Source of the DNA: Lingula anatina
Taxonomy: Eukaryota > Brachiopoda > Lingulata > Lingulida > Lingulidae
NCBI RefSeq assembly: GCF_001039355.2
Contig: NW_019775451.1
Location: forward strand, 209,682 to 273,681
Length of the DNA stretch: 64,000 nt
Direction of reading: 5' to 3'
The notes beneath the pieces were generated by a model, which had not been told where the DNA came from, did no database searches, and saw only the letters and a list, made by a program, of their open reading frames with translations. This document shows, one piece after another, positions 23,987-35,898 of the stretch. How positions within the stretch are numbered: position 1 is the first letter of the stretch; each line of letters begins with the position of its first letter. A program made the translations under genes and the position numbers.

Positions 23987-24899
23987 GTGTGTGTGTGTGT
24001 GTGTGCGCAAACAAAATGTGCTTTGCAATTAGCCGGGTTGACTAATATCCTAAGTTTAAGCTGACGAGCTCTTCTCCGAATAAAACGAATTGGTGTTATT
24101 TTGTATGCAATTGGTAAAGTGAACATTGTGCATACAAAAGATGGGGAATCATGATAAAAGTAATCACGAAAAAAGTCATGAGTAAAATACCTAAAAGCAA
24201 ACTCTCCCTCCCTCTCTCTCCCTGTCGTTTTTTACCTGTCACTCTTATTTCATTACAGTATAAATATCCGGATATCAACCACCTTGATCAGGCACCAATT
24301 TGTGCCAGCCAATGTAAAAAATGGTGGAATGCCTGCAAAGAGGAATACACTTGCCACAAGGACTGGATCGCTGACATGGACTGGAACGTTCCAGGTGAGT
24401 GACGTCATCTGATTACAGGTACAGGGATTTGATTTAAACTGATGTGATGTTAGACGACCTTAGCCCCTAAAGATGCGGACGTGCGGCGCCTTGGCAAATT
24501 ATGTATATTTCATCCAAACAGATATTCTACTTCATGTACATTTTAATGAAAAAATAAAGTGAAATTTACTTTAAAAACAATTATCCCACCACATTAGTTA
24601 TCTAAATTGAATCACTGTCCTTCAGATAGCCACATGCACTATAAACATAATCACGGTAAATAATATTGAATTCTGTGGGTTATATTCTAGAGATAAACAG
24701 CTGCAAGGAGGGCTCGGTGTGTAGGAAATACAAAGAGTTCTACAGCTCTGCGACCGACTTTTGCAACACCATATGGCACGGTGCCTACAAGGTGGTGCCA
24801 GACTCGGAACCCTGCATGGTATTTGCCTTCGACACATCGAAACCAAATCCAAATACAGCCGTGGCTCAAGCTGCTGCCGAGGAAAAGGCGACTGCATGA
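20594..24899 (+). CDS. Folate-receptor-like secreted protein, gene E
   Basis: Exons 20594-20752, 23705-23905, 24259-24394 and 24691-24899; 234 aa. Signal peptide MKTILIFSLVLFNIQ. Exon 2 has SPKCERLTHQEMCFFACSP, exon 3 CASQCKKWWNAC and exon 4 SCKEGSVCRKY, pairing it with gene C. Exon 3 is 6 bp longer than in C, adding two residues before the donor (DWNVP-G). The exon 1 donor is GTGTGA with a better-looking GTGAGT two bases downstream; use of the latter would shift frame. Sixteen cysteines, no GPI tail. Intron 1 (2.95 kb) is enlarged by a transposon at 21171-21912 and by long simple repeats. Confidence 0.82.
20815..20842 (+). repeat. (TG)n after exon 1 (E)
   Basis: TG tract in intron 1, followed by interrupted AGAGA motifs. 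Confidence 0.75.
21171..21912. mobile_element. Non-autonomous inverted-repeat element in intron 1 of gene E
   Basis: Left end TGAGGTCAGAATTCCAGG matches the inverted right end TGAGGTCATAATGCCAGG; similarity continues inward over roughly 50 bp (TGTTAGTGTTACA motifs). Flanked by CATTGAG at 21164-21170 and 21913-21919, a 7- to 8-bp target duplication. Internal sequence is rich in TGTTAC/GTAACA. No transposase frame. Confidence 0.8.
22566..22647. repeat. Poly-A joined to (TA)n
   Basis: About 25 A followed by about 28 TA units in intron 1 of gene E. Confidence 0.95.
22971..23067. repeat. (CT)n-(GT)n-poly-G compound microsatellite
   Basis: CT tract to about 22998, GT tract to about 23048, then a run of about 12 G. 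Located in intron 1 of gene E. Confidence 0.95.
23950..24005 (+). repeat. (CT)n-(GT)n after exon 2 donor (E)
   Basis: Compound microsatellite about 45 bp downstream of the exon 2 donor. Confidence 0.85.
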
Positions 24900-26060
24900 A
24901 ACCGCTTTGTGGCTAAAGTTAGAATTTAGTCGAATTGTGCGCTTGTAGATTCTCTGCATAATCAGATAAAGCTCTACAAAATAGGGTGTTATTATTTCGT
25001 TACCATGATAATAGAATATAACATAATACCACGAGCAAAACCAAGTTCTCTTACTTTTGAGTTCAGTTAATCTTGCTAAATATGAGTTTTTTTATCTGCT
25101 ACGACAAGAATTTATTTGGCCAATGACGACCCTACTGAAAACTCAACATGCAATATTGGAAGCAAATCTTGGGGTGCAATCGTCTGGTATTTGGCAATAA
25201 CCGCCGTCTTAAATATGAAACCGAAAAATAATATTTGAACAATCTGTACATTATGAAAAATGTATTTATTGACTTTGTATAACAAAATAACAAATGCCTT
25301 TCTAAGGCTTCCCTTATCATTCATTTGGCAGCCTACCATTCATTATTTTGGACCGTTGTTTACGTTTTCGTTGCAATACCTGCATCATAAAGCTGACAGC
25401 ACGTGAAACTAAATGCTGCATCAGACCTAGATATAAATCAATCTACTCTATGACTGGGTTCTCATACTTAGATTGATCCATCTGGATCGGCATTACTCCC
25501 TGAGGGGTTCACGCTTAATTGCTATCAACCCAAGATGCTTAAATGTCTGTCATGCCTACCGAATCAGCTAGGGTAAATACAGCTTTACTAGGCATGACAG
25601 ACATTTAAGCCGGTTAAGTTGATCGCAATTTAGCGAGACTCCCCAGGGAGAAAGATCGATCCAAAATCTGTGGGAATGGTCACTATGAATTGTGAATAAA
25701 AGTAGGTAATTACATAAATGTTAACATTAAGGCAGACCCACTTTGGCGTAGATATATATCTCCCTAATTCGAGTGACTAGATAGTCCAAAAACGGACAAA
25801 TGTTGTTAACAGGTCTTCATTCCGCCAATCAAACCTCCGTTTGTTTGTTTGACACCAGCCTAACTCAAAAACTAATGGATGGGTTTTGATGAAAATTTTC
25901 AGAAATAGGTCAGAAATATTAAAGCCGTTTATCACTTTTATGTTAGCTTAGTAATTAGAAAGGTAAAGTAATTTTATTTTCAGATATTGGTTTTTATCGT
26001 CGTGCTTGTAAGCCATCATGCAGATATTGAGGCGCTGACACAAACTAATGAGTCTCTTCA
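24900..26060. other. Intergenic region E to minisatellite
   Basis: 3' flank conserved with A and C, interrupted by a 229-bp MITE at 25454-25682. No gene recognised. Confidence 0.6.
25454..25682. mobile_element. MITE family 2 copy downstream of gene E
   Basis: Foldback element flanked by CTATGA (25448-25453 and 25683-25688). The empty site is intact after gene A (5928-5945, CTCTATGAATTGTG). The inner arms contain GACAGACATTTAAG and its complement. A relative lies at 61019-61264. Confidence 0.8.
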
Positions 26061-27130
26061 ACCTTCTCTACCATCTGTACTTAGTTCAAAACCAGGGCCG
26101 GGACCCAATGCCGTGTCCAGTTCAGAACCAAAACCCAGAACAGAACCCGTATCGACTACAGAACCAGCAACGGGACCAAAACCCAGACCAAGTTCATTCC
26201 ACAGCCCAGATCAGAAACCGTACCCAGTTCAGAACCAGAACCCACACCAGTACCTGTACCATGTTCTCTACCAGAACCCACATCAGTACCCGTATCCATT
26301 TCATATCCAAAACCCACACAAGAACCTGTACCCGGTGACGAACTAGAGCCCAAACCAAAACCCGTACCCAGTTCAGAACTAGAGCCCAAAACCAAAAACC
26401 GTACCCATTTCAGAACCAGAGCCCAGACCAGAACCCGTACCCAGTTCAGAACCAGAGCCCAGACCAGAACCTGTATCCAGTTCAAAACCAGATCATAGAC
26501 CAGAACATGTATCCAGTTCAGAACCAGATCATGGACCATAATCTGCATCCAGTTCAGAACCAGATCATGGACCAGAACCTGCATCCAGTTCAGAACCAGA
26601 TCATGAACCAGAACCTGAATCCAGTTCAGAACCAGATCATGGACCAGAACCCTTACCCAGTTTAGAACCAGAGCCCAGACCAGAACCCGTATCCAGTTCA
26701 GAACCAGAGCCCATACCATAACCCGTACCCAGTTTGGAACCAGAGCCCGAACCAGAACCCGTTCCCAGTTCAGAACCAGAGCCCAGACCAGAACCCTACC
26801 CAGCTCAGAACCAGAGCCCAGATCAGAACCCGTACCCAGTTTGGAACCAGAGCCCGAACCAGAACCCTTACCCAGTTCAGAACCAGAGCTCAGACCAGAA
26901 CCCGTAGCCAGTTCAGAACCAGAGCCCAGACCATAACCCGTACCCAGTTTGGAACCAGAGCCCGAACCAGAACCCTTACCCAGTTCAGAGCCCAGACCAG
27001 AACCCGTACCCAGTTCAGAACCAGAGCCCAGATAGAACCCGTATCCAGTTCAGAACTAGACCATGGACCAGAACCCGTAACCAGTTCTAATCCAGAACTT
27101 AGACCAGAACCCGTGCCACGCTCGAAGCCA
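26060..27130. repeat. Large 36-bp minisatellite array (about 1.07 kb)
   Basis: The longest array in the window, roughly 28-30 units. It includes a sub-array with ATCATGGACCA variants (26480-26650) and units that have lost part of the repeat. Long open frames on both strands come from the 36-bp period. Confidence 0.92.
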
Positions 27131-27830
27131 AAACAAAGCACCAAGTTCTACTTTACAGCTCCGGCCCTGCTGTTTACCACAAATACACAGTCCATCAAAA
27201 AAGAACAAACCCCAAACGACTATTCCACTCGACTGTTAGCATGGCTACTCCCACTGTTGAGATGATGGGGTTGAGGTAATGTCATTTCTGTAAAGCTTCA
27301 CTAAGATTTTGGAATATGGTCTATATAAAAGTCAATACAATAAAACTGAAACGAGCTATACTTGTACCTGTTACACAAACCATTTGATACCGGAATTGAT
27401 TATGTTTGATTTTTTTTCAAAACTTTATCAAGGTGTCGACTGTAAAAAAAATTAATAAGTTAACATACAGTATATAAAAATATTAGTCGGTAGAAAGAGT
27501 TACAAATACACTTTTATTTGTATATTTCATGCCATTGCGTCCTAGAATTGAGGAATTTTAGCAGGGACTGGGAGGTATGAGTCTGCAAAAGATACAGTAC
27601 ATGCAGATCTAGAATCTAATAATATGTTTGTAATGGTCTTCTCTCGGCGATCTGACGGTCCTCAATTACGCTTTGTGCACCGTTATTTTGATGGTAATAC
27701 TGTCACCGACATAACTTCAATTTGATTGGCTATGACAGCAATGATCCAAATGCTACGTCAGACAAGTTATCGTCAATATGCAATTGAAAGAGGGCTCCAC
27801 GTCATTTTGTTCAACTCCACACGTATGATA

Positions 27831-28000
27831 ATGAAGACAATTCTGATCTTCAGTATTGTATTATTGAACATACAAGTCTTAGTTGAGGCTGGTGAACCGA
27901 AGACTGCAGATGACTATATGAACATGTGTATTAGCTTGCCAATAGAAGGGGCCAGCAAGACAACTGCATCACCCGAGCCAGATTTAGAGGTGCGGGTGTG

Positions 28001-28049
<49 letters not shown>

Positions 28050-29434
28050 ATGAAAAATAGTCAAAACGCATAAATGGTTTGTGTGCCTAAAAGAGAGGGA
28101 GAGAGAGAGGTTTTGCTAACATTCGTTTTATTGTATACACCATGTGTATGGTGTATAATAGAGACAAAATTGTACATGTAGATCTATAAATATAAGATGG
28201 TCAAGTATTGGTAAGAAAACCTGAGATTAATAGAAAAGTATTTCTTGTTAACATTGATAAATTCCTAGAATAGCTTTTAACTTGTTTGTTATGTGTCTTC
28301 GATTTAATTTCTTTGCCTAATGTCGGTCTCCTTCAGACTGGCTTAACTGGATATTGAGGGGAAATGTCCCTCTTTGGGGAAACCCTAGGGAAACCTTACA
28401 GCGTTTGCAGAAAATAAATACTTAAACGACAGTATATAATTAGAACAAGCAACATTTTTGGTCCAACCTGATATCTATTGTACAATTATTTCAGGACTTT
28501 TATGTATGATATACATAATGGTAGCCTAAAAGTGAAAAAACATACATAAGAGGACTGATAAAAATAAACAGCCACGTTTGCCAATTTTAATGAAAAGACT
28601 GACAGGTCAAAAAAGCATTTCATATGTTGTGCTTTTTAAAATAATTGTTGAACGACTAAAACAGCTGTGCTGGTGCAATGAACTGTTTTATTACATCAGT
28701 TCCAATGATTGGTAATCATCCTTTGTTAAAACATAAACAAAAACGTTACTTGAGGTAAACCTCTATAAATATCTAATGTTGTCATTCAAGGACGAATAAA
28801 GCTGTTACAGATCTGCCAAACAGACACAATGTAAAATGTAAAAAGAGGAATTTTTTGATAACCTGATGAGATAGTATTCAAAACATAAAGGGTTATTTTA
28901 ATCACTTTAAAGTTAAGAGGTGTACGATTTAAAACGCATGTAAAGCATTCCTTAATGTTGAACAATACTGTTTTTGATATCTCAATGAAATTTAACAATG
29001 TACCTCTCAAAACATAAGATTAAGAAGCCACAGCTTCTGCTCAAAAGGACTCAAATGGCGTTTACTTCTTTATGACAAGCAAGATGTTGCACTTATTCGT
29101 ATTACTAAAACATAAAGTGTAAAGGATATTTCCAAATCGCGTCGAATGCATCACGTTTATTTCAACCTAAGTATTTTTTCTTTTCTAGTGTCCAAGTTTC
29201 CGAGAAAGGTCCTGTTGCAACACGAACGCAACTGCAGATTTTCTGGAGAACCATGTGTGGAATTCAATGGTAGATTACCTCCACTGTCCAGATAAACCGC
29301 GTCTTTCCCCAGAGTGTGAGAGACTAACGCACCAAGATATATGCTTCTATTCCTGTTCTCCCAACCTGGGCCCATGGATTGTCAAGGTAGTACGTACATG
29401 TAATGATGTCTATTGGGCCATCTGTGTTACCCTG

Positions 29435-29477
<43 letters not shown>

Positions 29478-29608
29478 CGTGTGTATGTGTGTGTGTTTGT
29501 ATGCGCAGAGATGTAAAGAAGTGATGACATGCATTATGTATTTAGTCGCGTTGTTAAAATATACATTTTTGAAATTAAAATACTGTGTATTTGACATTAA
29601 TATTAAAG

Positions 29609-29674
<66 letters not shown>

Positions 29675-30651
29675 AGAGATACTGTGTGGAAGATACCTAA
29701 CCCCCTCCCTCTCTCACAAACTAATCCATTTCATTACAGGATGAACATCCGTATTTCGACCTTATTGTTCAGGCACCACTTTGTGCCAGCCAGTGTGAAG
29801 AATGGTGGAATGCCTGTAAAGAGGAATACACTTGTCATAGGGACTGGATCACTGACATGGACTGGAACGGTGAGTGATGCCATCTGATTCAAGCTGATCT
29901 CCTAAAATAAGTCAGACAGGGATTGGTTAAAATCGATGCAGATGTATGTGTATTTCCCGCCGACGTATATTCTACTGCATTTATATTAAATAATTAAGTG
30001 ACATCCCTTGGTAAAATATTAGTCCTTCGGCAAACTCTCTCGCAAATTTTCTGCAAACTTATTACAAATTTGCTGCTAATTTGCCGCGAATTTGCATCAA
30101 ATTTGCTTCAAATTTGCAAGAAAATGAAGACCATCTTGTAAACTTACAAAGTTGTTCTTGCTAATTAACCGCTAATTTTCTGCGAAACTGCTAGAAGACA
30201 ACGACTTTCCTACAAACCTGCTGCAAACTTGGTTTTTTTTTTTTTTTTTTTTTTTCTTTTTTGCAAATTTACTACGAAATCATCAACATACGATTCAAAC
30301 CCCTGCACACTGGTTGCCGAAACTTTAAGTTTGCTCCAATATCGATGCATCAATTATATAAAGTGTGTCACTAATCATAACGTAGCCACGTGCACAAGGC
30401 ATATACTTATGCTCAATAAATTTAAATTGTGTTTTTCCCTAGAAATTAACAGCTGCAAGGAGGGCTCGGTGTGTAAAAAGTACAAAGAGTTTTACAGCTC
30501 CGCTGCTGACTTCTGCACCGCCATTTGGCACGATGCCTATAAGGTGGTTCCAGACTCTGAACCCTGCTTGGTATTCACCTTCGACCCCTCGAAACCAAAT
30601 CCAAATACAGCCGTGGCTCAAGCTGCTGCCGAGAAAAAGGCGACCGCATAA
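27831..30651 (+). CDS. Folate-receptor-like secreted protein, gene F
   Basis: Exons 27831-27989, 29189-29389, 29740-29869 and 30443-30651; 232 aa, in phase. Signal peptide MKTILIFSIVLLNIQ. The upstream in-frame ATG seen in G and H is absent (CAATTGAAAG), supporting the MKT start. Exon 2 has CPDKPRLSPECERLTHQD and FYSCSPNLGPW; exon 3 begins DEHPYFDLIVQAPLC, unlike YEQPDFE in A, C and D; exon 4 is D-like (FCTAIWHDAYKVV) and ends EKKATA. All 16 cysteines are present. Exon 2 mixes features of C (MVDYLHCP, LTHQ) and A (FYSC), suggesting gene conversion. Secreted; ligand unknown. Confidence 0.88.
27995..28052 (+). repeat. (TG)n-(AG)n after exon 1 donor (F)
   Basis: TG tract then AG tract starting within 15 bp of the donor. 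Confidence 0.85.
29437..29474 (+). repeat. (CT)n after exon 2 donor (F)
   Basis: CT tract about 50 bp after the donor, followed by a TG-rich stretch. Confidence 0.85.
29611..29672. repeat. (AT)n, about 31 units
   Basis: Perfect AT dinucleotide run in intron 2 of gene F, 68 bp before exon 3. Confidence 0.95.
30020..30262. repeat. Degenerate AAATTTGC-rich repeat ending in poly-T
   Basis: Intron 3 of gene F holds many imperfect copies of GCAAATTTGC/GCAAACTT-type motifs followed by about 26 T. No equivalent in intron 3 of the other copies, so it is an insertion specific to this unit. Confidence 0.65.
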
Positions 30652-31204
30652 AACTGCTTTGTGGCTAAACCTTGAATTTAGTCGAATTGTGCGCTTGTAG
30701 AATCACCCTGATATTCAGATAAAGCCCACTCTGCAAAATTAGGTGTTTTTACTTCCTTATCATGCTTTTTAACATGATAAATGTGACAAAAGAATATGAT
30801 ATAATATACAACAAAACAATTTTTAATTTTTAATTCAGTTACTGTAGTCTTGCTGAATATCCAACTATTTTTATCCTCCACAACTGCAACTATTAATGCT
30901 TTTCGCCAATCAGAACCCTACTGTAAACTCCACACGCAATACCTGGAGGCAAATGTTGGAATGCAATCGTCTTATCTTTGGTATTTCTTCCATAGTGCCA
31001 CTGATCGTGACACCATTTAGATCAAATTGATCGAGTTTATGTCCCAAATTATGGCTAAACTAAATTACTTTGACTAAATTTCTTTGTACCAATACATAAT
31101 GGTCCTATACCTAGGTGATAGCGACGTAAATGACTGTATTTATCACAAGGGAGTTGAAAAATATCCTTTTTCAAACTATGAATTTCAAATTCTGAAGATT
31201 ACCA

Positions 31205-31450
31205 AAGCCAGATCACGGACCAGAACCGGTACCCAGTTCAGGACCAGAGCCCAGACCAGAACCCGTATCCAGTTCAAAACCAGAGCCCAGAAAAGAACCA
31301 GTACCCAGTTTAGAACCAGAGACCAGACCAGATCCCGTACCCATTTTGGTACCAGAGCCCAGAACAGAACCAGTTCGGGTACACAACCCGGATCAAAAGC
31401 CAGAGTCAAATCAGACGCAGAGCTCGGACCAGAACCCAGCTGAGATCCAG
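31205..31450. repeat. 36-bp minisatellite array
   Basis: About six diverged units before gene G, with a derived GGTACACAACCCGGATCAAA tail also present at 38350-38550. Confidence 0.85.
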
Positions 31451-32082
31451 AACATAGCACTGCATCCTCCTTTACAGCCCCGACCCAACTGCTGTCCACG
31501 AATTCACAGTCTCCCAAGAGAGAACGAATTCAAAACGATAAATTCACTGAACTGTTAGCATGGCTCTTTTCCATTTCACACATCTGCACTTACAGTAGAA
31601 TAAATTGGAGCCATTTGACTCTCTAGTCAGAGTCCAGTACCCCTTGACCCTCATGGAGTTAATTTGACTCCTATATAAGGGTCAAATTACCCCACTACCA
31701 GAGTCTTTAGACTTTCTTATCAGAGTCAATCAACCCCTGGCTCTCAAGTAGTCCTTTAATCACCGACTTTTTCGCTCGCAGGACAGTAAGCCTCGTTCCA
31801 GTACTTGTGATGGCAGTGAGCAGACGGCGTGGAGAGCAATTTTCATCATGGTTGGCAGTATAAACATTACTTTATTGGTCATAGTTGGTTTTATGCATGA
31901 ACAAGTGGTTTTCTGTGTGTTTCTGCATGCAGAACTCGTGCACTTATTACTGACCCGGGCTTTCAGTTGCCCACACCCTTTATGTGATATGATGGTATCT
32001 AGGTCAGCAGGTTTTGTTTCCAGGTTGTAGGTTTGACCTGTGTGTCACTGGGGAGGTATGCTAACTCACTGGTATATTTGTG

Positions 32083-32145
<63 letters not shown>
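32083..32145. repeat. (AT)n-(AG)n microsatellite
   Basis: AT then AG dinucleotides. The duplicate at 39221-39267 has a shorter AT part. Confidence 0.9.
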
Positions 32146-32148
<3 letters not shown>

Positions 32149-32844
32149 AAGAAGCTTTGCCCAGGTAAATGTTCTTAAATTAATCTAATATCCTGTACCA
32201 GTTAACACACCAGTAAATGCCAGAATTAATTACGCGACTTAGTTTTATGAACATATATAACTAATCATATTTCAGGTGGTTACTTTTTAATTTTAAAGAG
32301 GAAACATAATGTTTATGTTAGTAATGTTAGTCGAAAAAGGGTTACAGGATACAGAAAATACGTATCTGCATAAGATGCAGGAAAATATAAAGGCAATTGT
32401 TTAACAATATGCATGACTTTGGTTTACTGTACTTTGATTTTAATGGGTAGGAAACAAAATACATATGAAATAATGTGTTCATTTCAACCTGTATTCTGTT
32501 TTGTGGTGATTTTTTCTAGACAATACAGTCATATATCTTCATGGTTATGTACAAATACCGCCAATGAAATATGACTCGTCATTCTCAGTATGAGGCTTCT
32601 CAAGTATATTTAATTGTTTTGAAAGTTGTATGTTTCAAAACAGTCTTCTATCTAAAGACATACATCTGACGGCCTACTATTACGTATTGTGCACCGTTGT
32701 TTAGATGGTAATTAGTCACCGGTATAAGTTCAATTTGATTGGCTCTGACAGCAATGATTCAAATGCAACGTCAGACAAGTTAGAGTCAATATAGCAATGG
32801 AAAGAGGACTCCTCATCATTTTGTTCAACTCCACACGTATGATA

Positions 32845-33062
32845 ATGAAGACAATTCTGATCTTCAGTCTCGTTTTACTGAACATCCAAAACTTAGTTCG
32901 GGCTGGTGAACCGAAGACTGCAGATGACTATATGAACATGTGTATTACCTTGCCAATAGAAGGGGCTAGCAAGACAGCTGCATCACCCGAGCCAGATTTA
33001 GAGGTGCGAGATTGTATGTATATATATGTGTATGTATGTATATTTATGAATGTTTTTGCGCG

Positions 33063-33110
<48 letters not shown>

Positions 33111-34760
33111 TGAAAAAAATAGTCAAAACGCATAAATGGTTTGTGTGACTAAAAGAGAGGAAGAGAGAAAGAGAGGTTTTGCTGACATTTGTTTCGTTGA
33201 CTACATCATGTGTATGGTGTGTAATTGTGACAATTATGGCACATGTAGATCTATAAATATAAGATAGTCAAGTATTGTTAAGATTGACACAAGCTTGAGA
33301 ATAGTAGAAAAGTATTTCTTGTAGCCATGCCATACCTGTTGCTAATTGTGAACATTGATAAATCCCTAGAATAGCTTTTAACTTGTTTGTTACGTGTCTT
33401 CGATTCTCTGGAGAACATTAAATTGTTTAAATTAAATTTCTTAGCCTTATATCGGTCTCCTTCAGACTGGCTGAACTGTTAGAAGACCATCTAAAATTGA
33501 ATCGTTATTTGTATGTGAGATTAATTTCATAGAGACACAGTATGTGAGTTGTAAGCAGTCAATAGATAACATTTGCCCATAACGACAGAACCTTAGTCAC
33601 CACTTTAGCAGTGAACTAGATAAAGTCCTACAATGCACTGTCAATGTAAAGCTGCTGTAATTAAATGCAGCAATATTTTGTCATTTCCCTCAAAAAATAT
33701 TTAAACAGCAACATATATGATTAGAACGAGCAACATTTTGGCCCACCTGTTATCTGTTGTGCATTGAAAGTTTTGCATCTTAAAGTGAAAAAAAAATACA
33801 TTACAAGACTGATTAAAATGTACAGCCACGTTTGCCAATTTTAATGAAAAGACTGACATTAAAAAAGCAGGTTATATTTTATGCTTTTTTAAAATAATTG
33901 ATCAGAGACTAATGCAGCTAAGCTGGTACAGTGAACTGTTTTATAACACCAGTTCCAGACATTGGTAATTATCCTTTGTTCAGACATAGACAAAAATGAA
34001 AGAAACCTCTATAAATAACTTACATGTTGTTATTCAAGGATAATTAAAACAGGGACGCCAGACACCCCTGTTTTCACACAAGATCCACAAAATAGAGAGC
34101 GAAAAATGTAAAAAAAAAAAAAAAAAGAATGAACTTTTTGCTTACAGTTACGATAAACTGATGAGATAGTAATCACGTTCTATGTTACAAAGTGTATGAT
34201 TTAAAGCACCTGTTAAGCTCTCCTTTATGTTGAACAATGATGTTGGAAAATAATAAATCGCACGTTTCTCCTGTTTTTGATATCTCGATAGAATTTAACA
34301 ATGTGCCTTAACTTAAATGTACAATTGTTCAAACCTATCATAACATAAGAAGCCACAGTTTCTGCTCAAAAGGAAAAAGGTGGCGTGTACTTCTTTATGA
34401 CAAGCAAGATGTTGGACTTACTCGTATTACTGAAATGTAAAGTGTAAATGACCTTGTCAAACTGCGTCGAATGCATGGCGTTTATTTCGACCTAAGTGTT
34501 TTTTTTTCTAGTGTCCAAGTTTCCGAGAAAGGTCCTGTTGCAACACGAACGCAACTGCAGATTTTCTGGAGAACCATGTGTGGGATTCAATGTTTGATTA
34601 CGTCCACTGTCCAGAGAAACCGCGTCTGTCACCAGAATGTGCGAGACTGATGCACCAAGATATATGCTTCTATGCCTGTTCCCCCAACCTTGGTCCGTGG
34701 ATTGTCAAGGCAATTACTGATGTTGTGCATTTACTGATGTCTGTGGAATCGTGTGTCCCT

Positions 34761-34800
<40 letters not shown>

Positions 34801-35898
34801 CGCATGTGTGTTTGTGTTTGTATGCGTGGGGATGTAAAGAAGAGATAAGTTGAATTTAGTCGCGTTGCTAAATATACTTTTTTTGAAGTAAAAAATACTG
34901 CCCATCTTACATGCGCTCCGAACAAAAAAAATCGCGTAATTTTGCTAGCAGTTGCACAGGGGAATATTGTGTATGTATTTTAAGGATGGGTAAACATCAT
35001 GTACAAAGTGAAAATTTAGTGAAAAAGTCATGAGCAAGATCCCTAAAGCCATCTCTCTCTCGCTCTCTCTCTCTCCAGTCATATGTATACAAGCGGAACC
35101 AAGAAATCTGTTACCCCGTCTTCAGCCTAATTTAGAGTGTAACCATGATGCCAAGATATTTTTCCTAATGCACCCATTTTTCATGGGAATTTTTGAAAAT
35201 TAAAATATTGCTTTTCTTTTTTTTCCTTGAATATATATTTGAATATAAATTTAACCATTCCATTACAGTATGAACAACCGGATATCGAGCTCCTTGACCA
35301 GGTACCACTTTGTGCCAGCTTGTGTGAAGAATGGTGGAATGCATGCAAAGAGGAATACACTTGTCATAGGGACTGGATCGCTGACATGGACTGGGGCGGT
35401 GAGTGATGCCATCTGATTCATGCTGATCTCCTAAAATAAGTCACATAGGACAAATGTCGAATTTTGGTTGATTTATACAGATATGCTTTTTCAACGGGCG
35501 CCATGTAAATAATGACTTTTTCCTGAGAACGTATATTCTACTACATTTTAATGAAGTTATAAAGTGACGTTTACTACAAAGCGATCCCAGAACACTTATT
35601 GTCTAAAGTGAGACACTGCCCATCAGGTAGACACATGCACCAGAAAAATTATCATGCTCAATAATATTAAATTGTGTTTTTTTCCCTAGAAATTAACAGC
35701 TGCAAGGAGGGCTCGGTGTGTAAAAAGTACAAAGAGTTTTACAGCTCCGCCGCCGACTTTTGCACCACAGCATGGCACAATGTCTACAAGGTGGTCCCAG
35801 ACTCCGAACCCTGCATGGTGTTCACATTCGATCCCTCCAAACCAAACCCAAATACAGTTGTGGCTCAAGCTGCTGCCGAGAAAAAGGCTGCCGCATAA
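32845..35898 (+). CDS. Folate-receptor-like gene G (exon 2 donor deleted)
   Basis: Exons 32845-33003, 34512-34712, 35269-35398 and 35690-35898 by homology. The protein parts are intact: MKTILIFSLVLLNIQ signal peptide, CPSFRERSCC, SPECARLMHQDICFYACSP, CASLCEEWWNAC, CKEGSVCKKYKEFY and FDPSKPNPN, 16 cysteines, ending EKKAAA. The exon 2 donor is missing: AAGGCA is followed directly by ATTACTGATG, whereas gene D has AAGGCA-GTACGTACA-ATTACTG. A 9-bp deletion removed the GT. Normal splicing to exon 3 is therefore not expected; a cryptic GT at 34724 (GATGTTGTG) is weak. Likely a non-functional allele or paralogue of H. Confidence 0.68.
33004..33112 (+). repeat. TATG/TG-(AG)n after exon 1 donor (G)
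   Basis: TATG-rich then TG and long AG tract directly after the donor. Confidence 0.85.
34758..34796 (+). repeat. (CT)n after exon 2 (G)
   Basis: CT tract about 45 bp after the end of exon 2. Confidence 0.85.

Larger units (their letters stand above)
30652..32844. other. Intergenic region F to G
   Basis: Contains a short minisatellite (31205-31450), a GACTC/GAGTC-rich block (31612-31775), a 60-codon open frame at 31848-32030 with a hydrophobic segment but no recognised homology, an AT/AG microsatellite (32083-32145), and the G promoter. The duplicated 7.1-kb segment begins at 31114. Confidence 0.6.

Noticed and set aside
26060-27130. Long Pro/Glu- and Gln/Asn/Pro-rich reading frames (and an antisense 187-codon frame) in the minisatellite
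   Set aside because: A 36-bp period keeps frames open on both strands. The [12 protein letters not shown] frame is cut by TAA in many units and the [12 protein letters not shown] frame by TAG. No conserved start or splice context.
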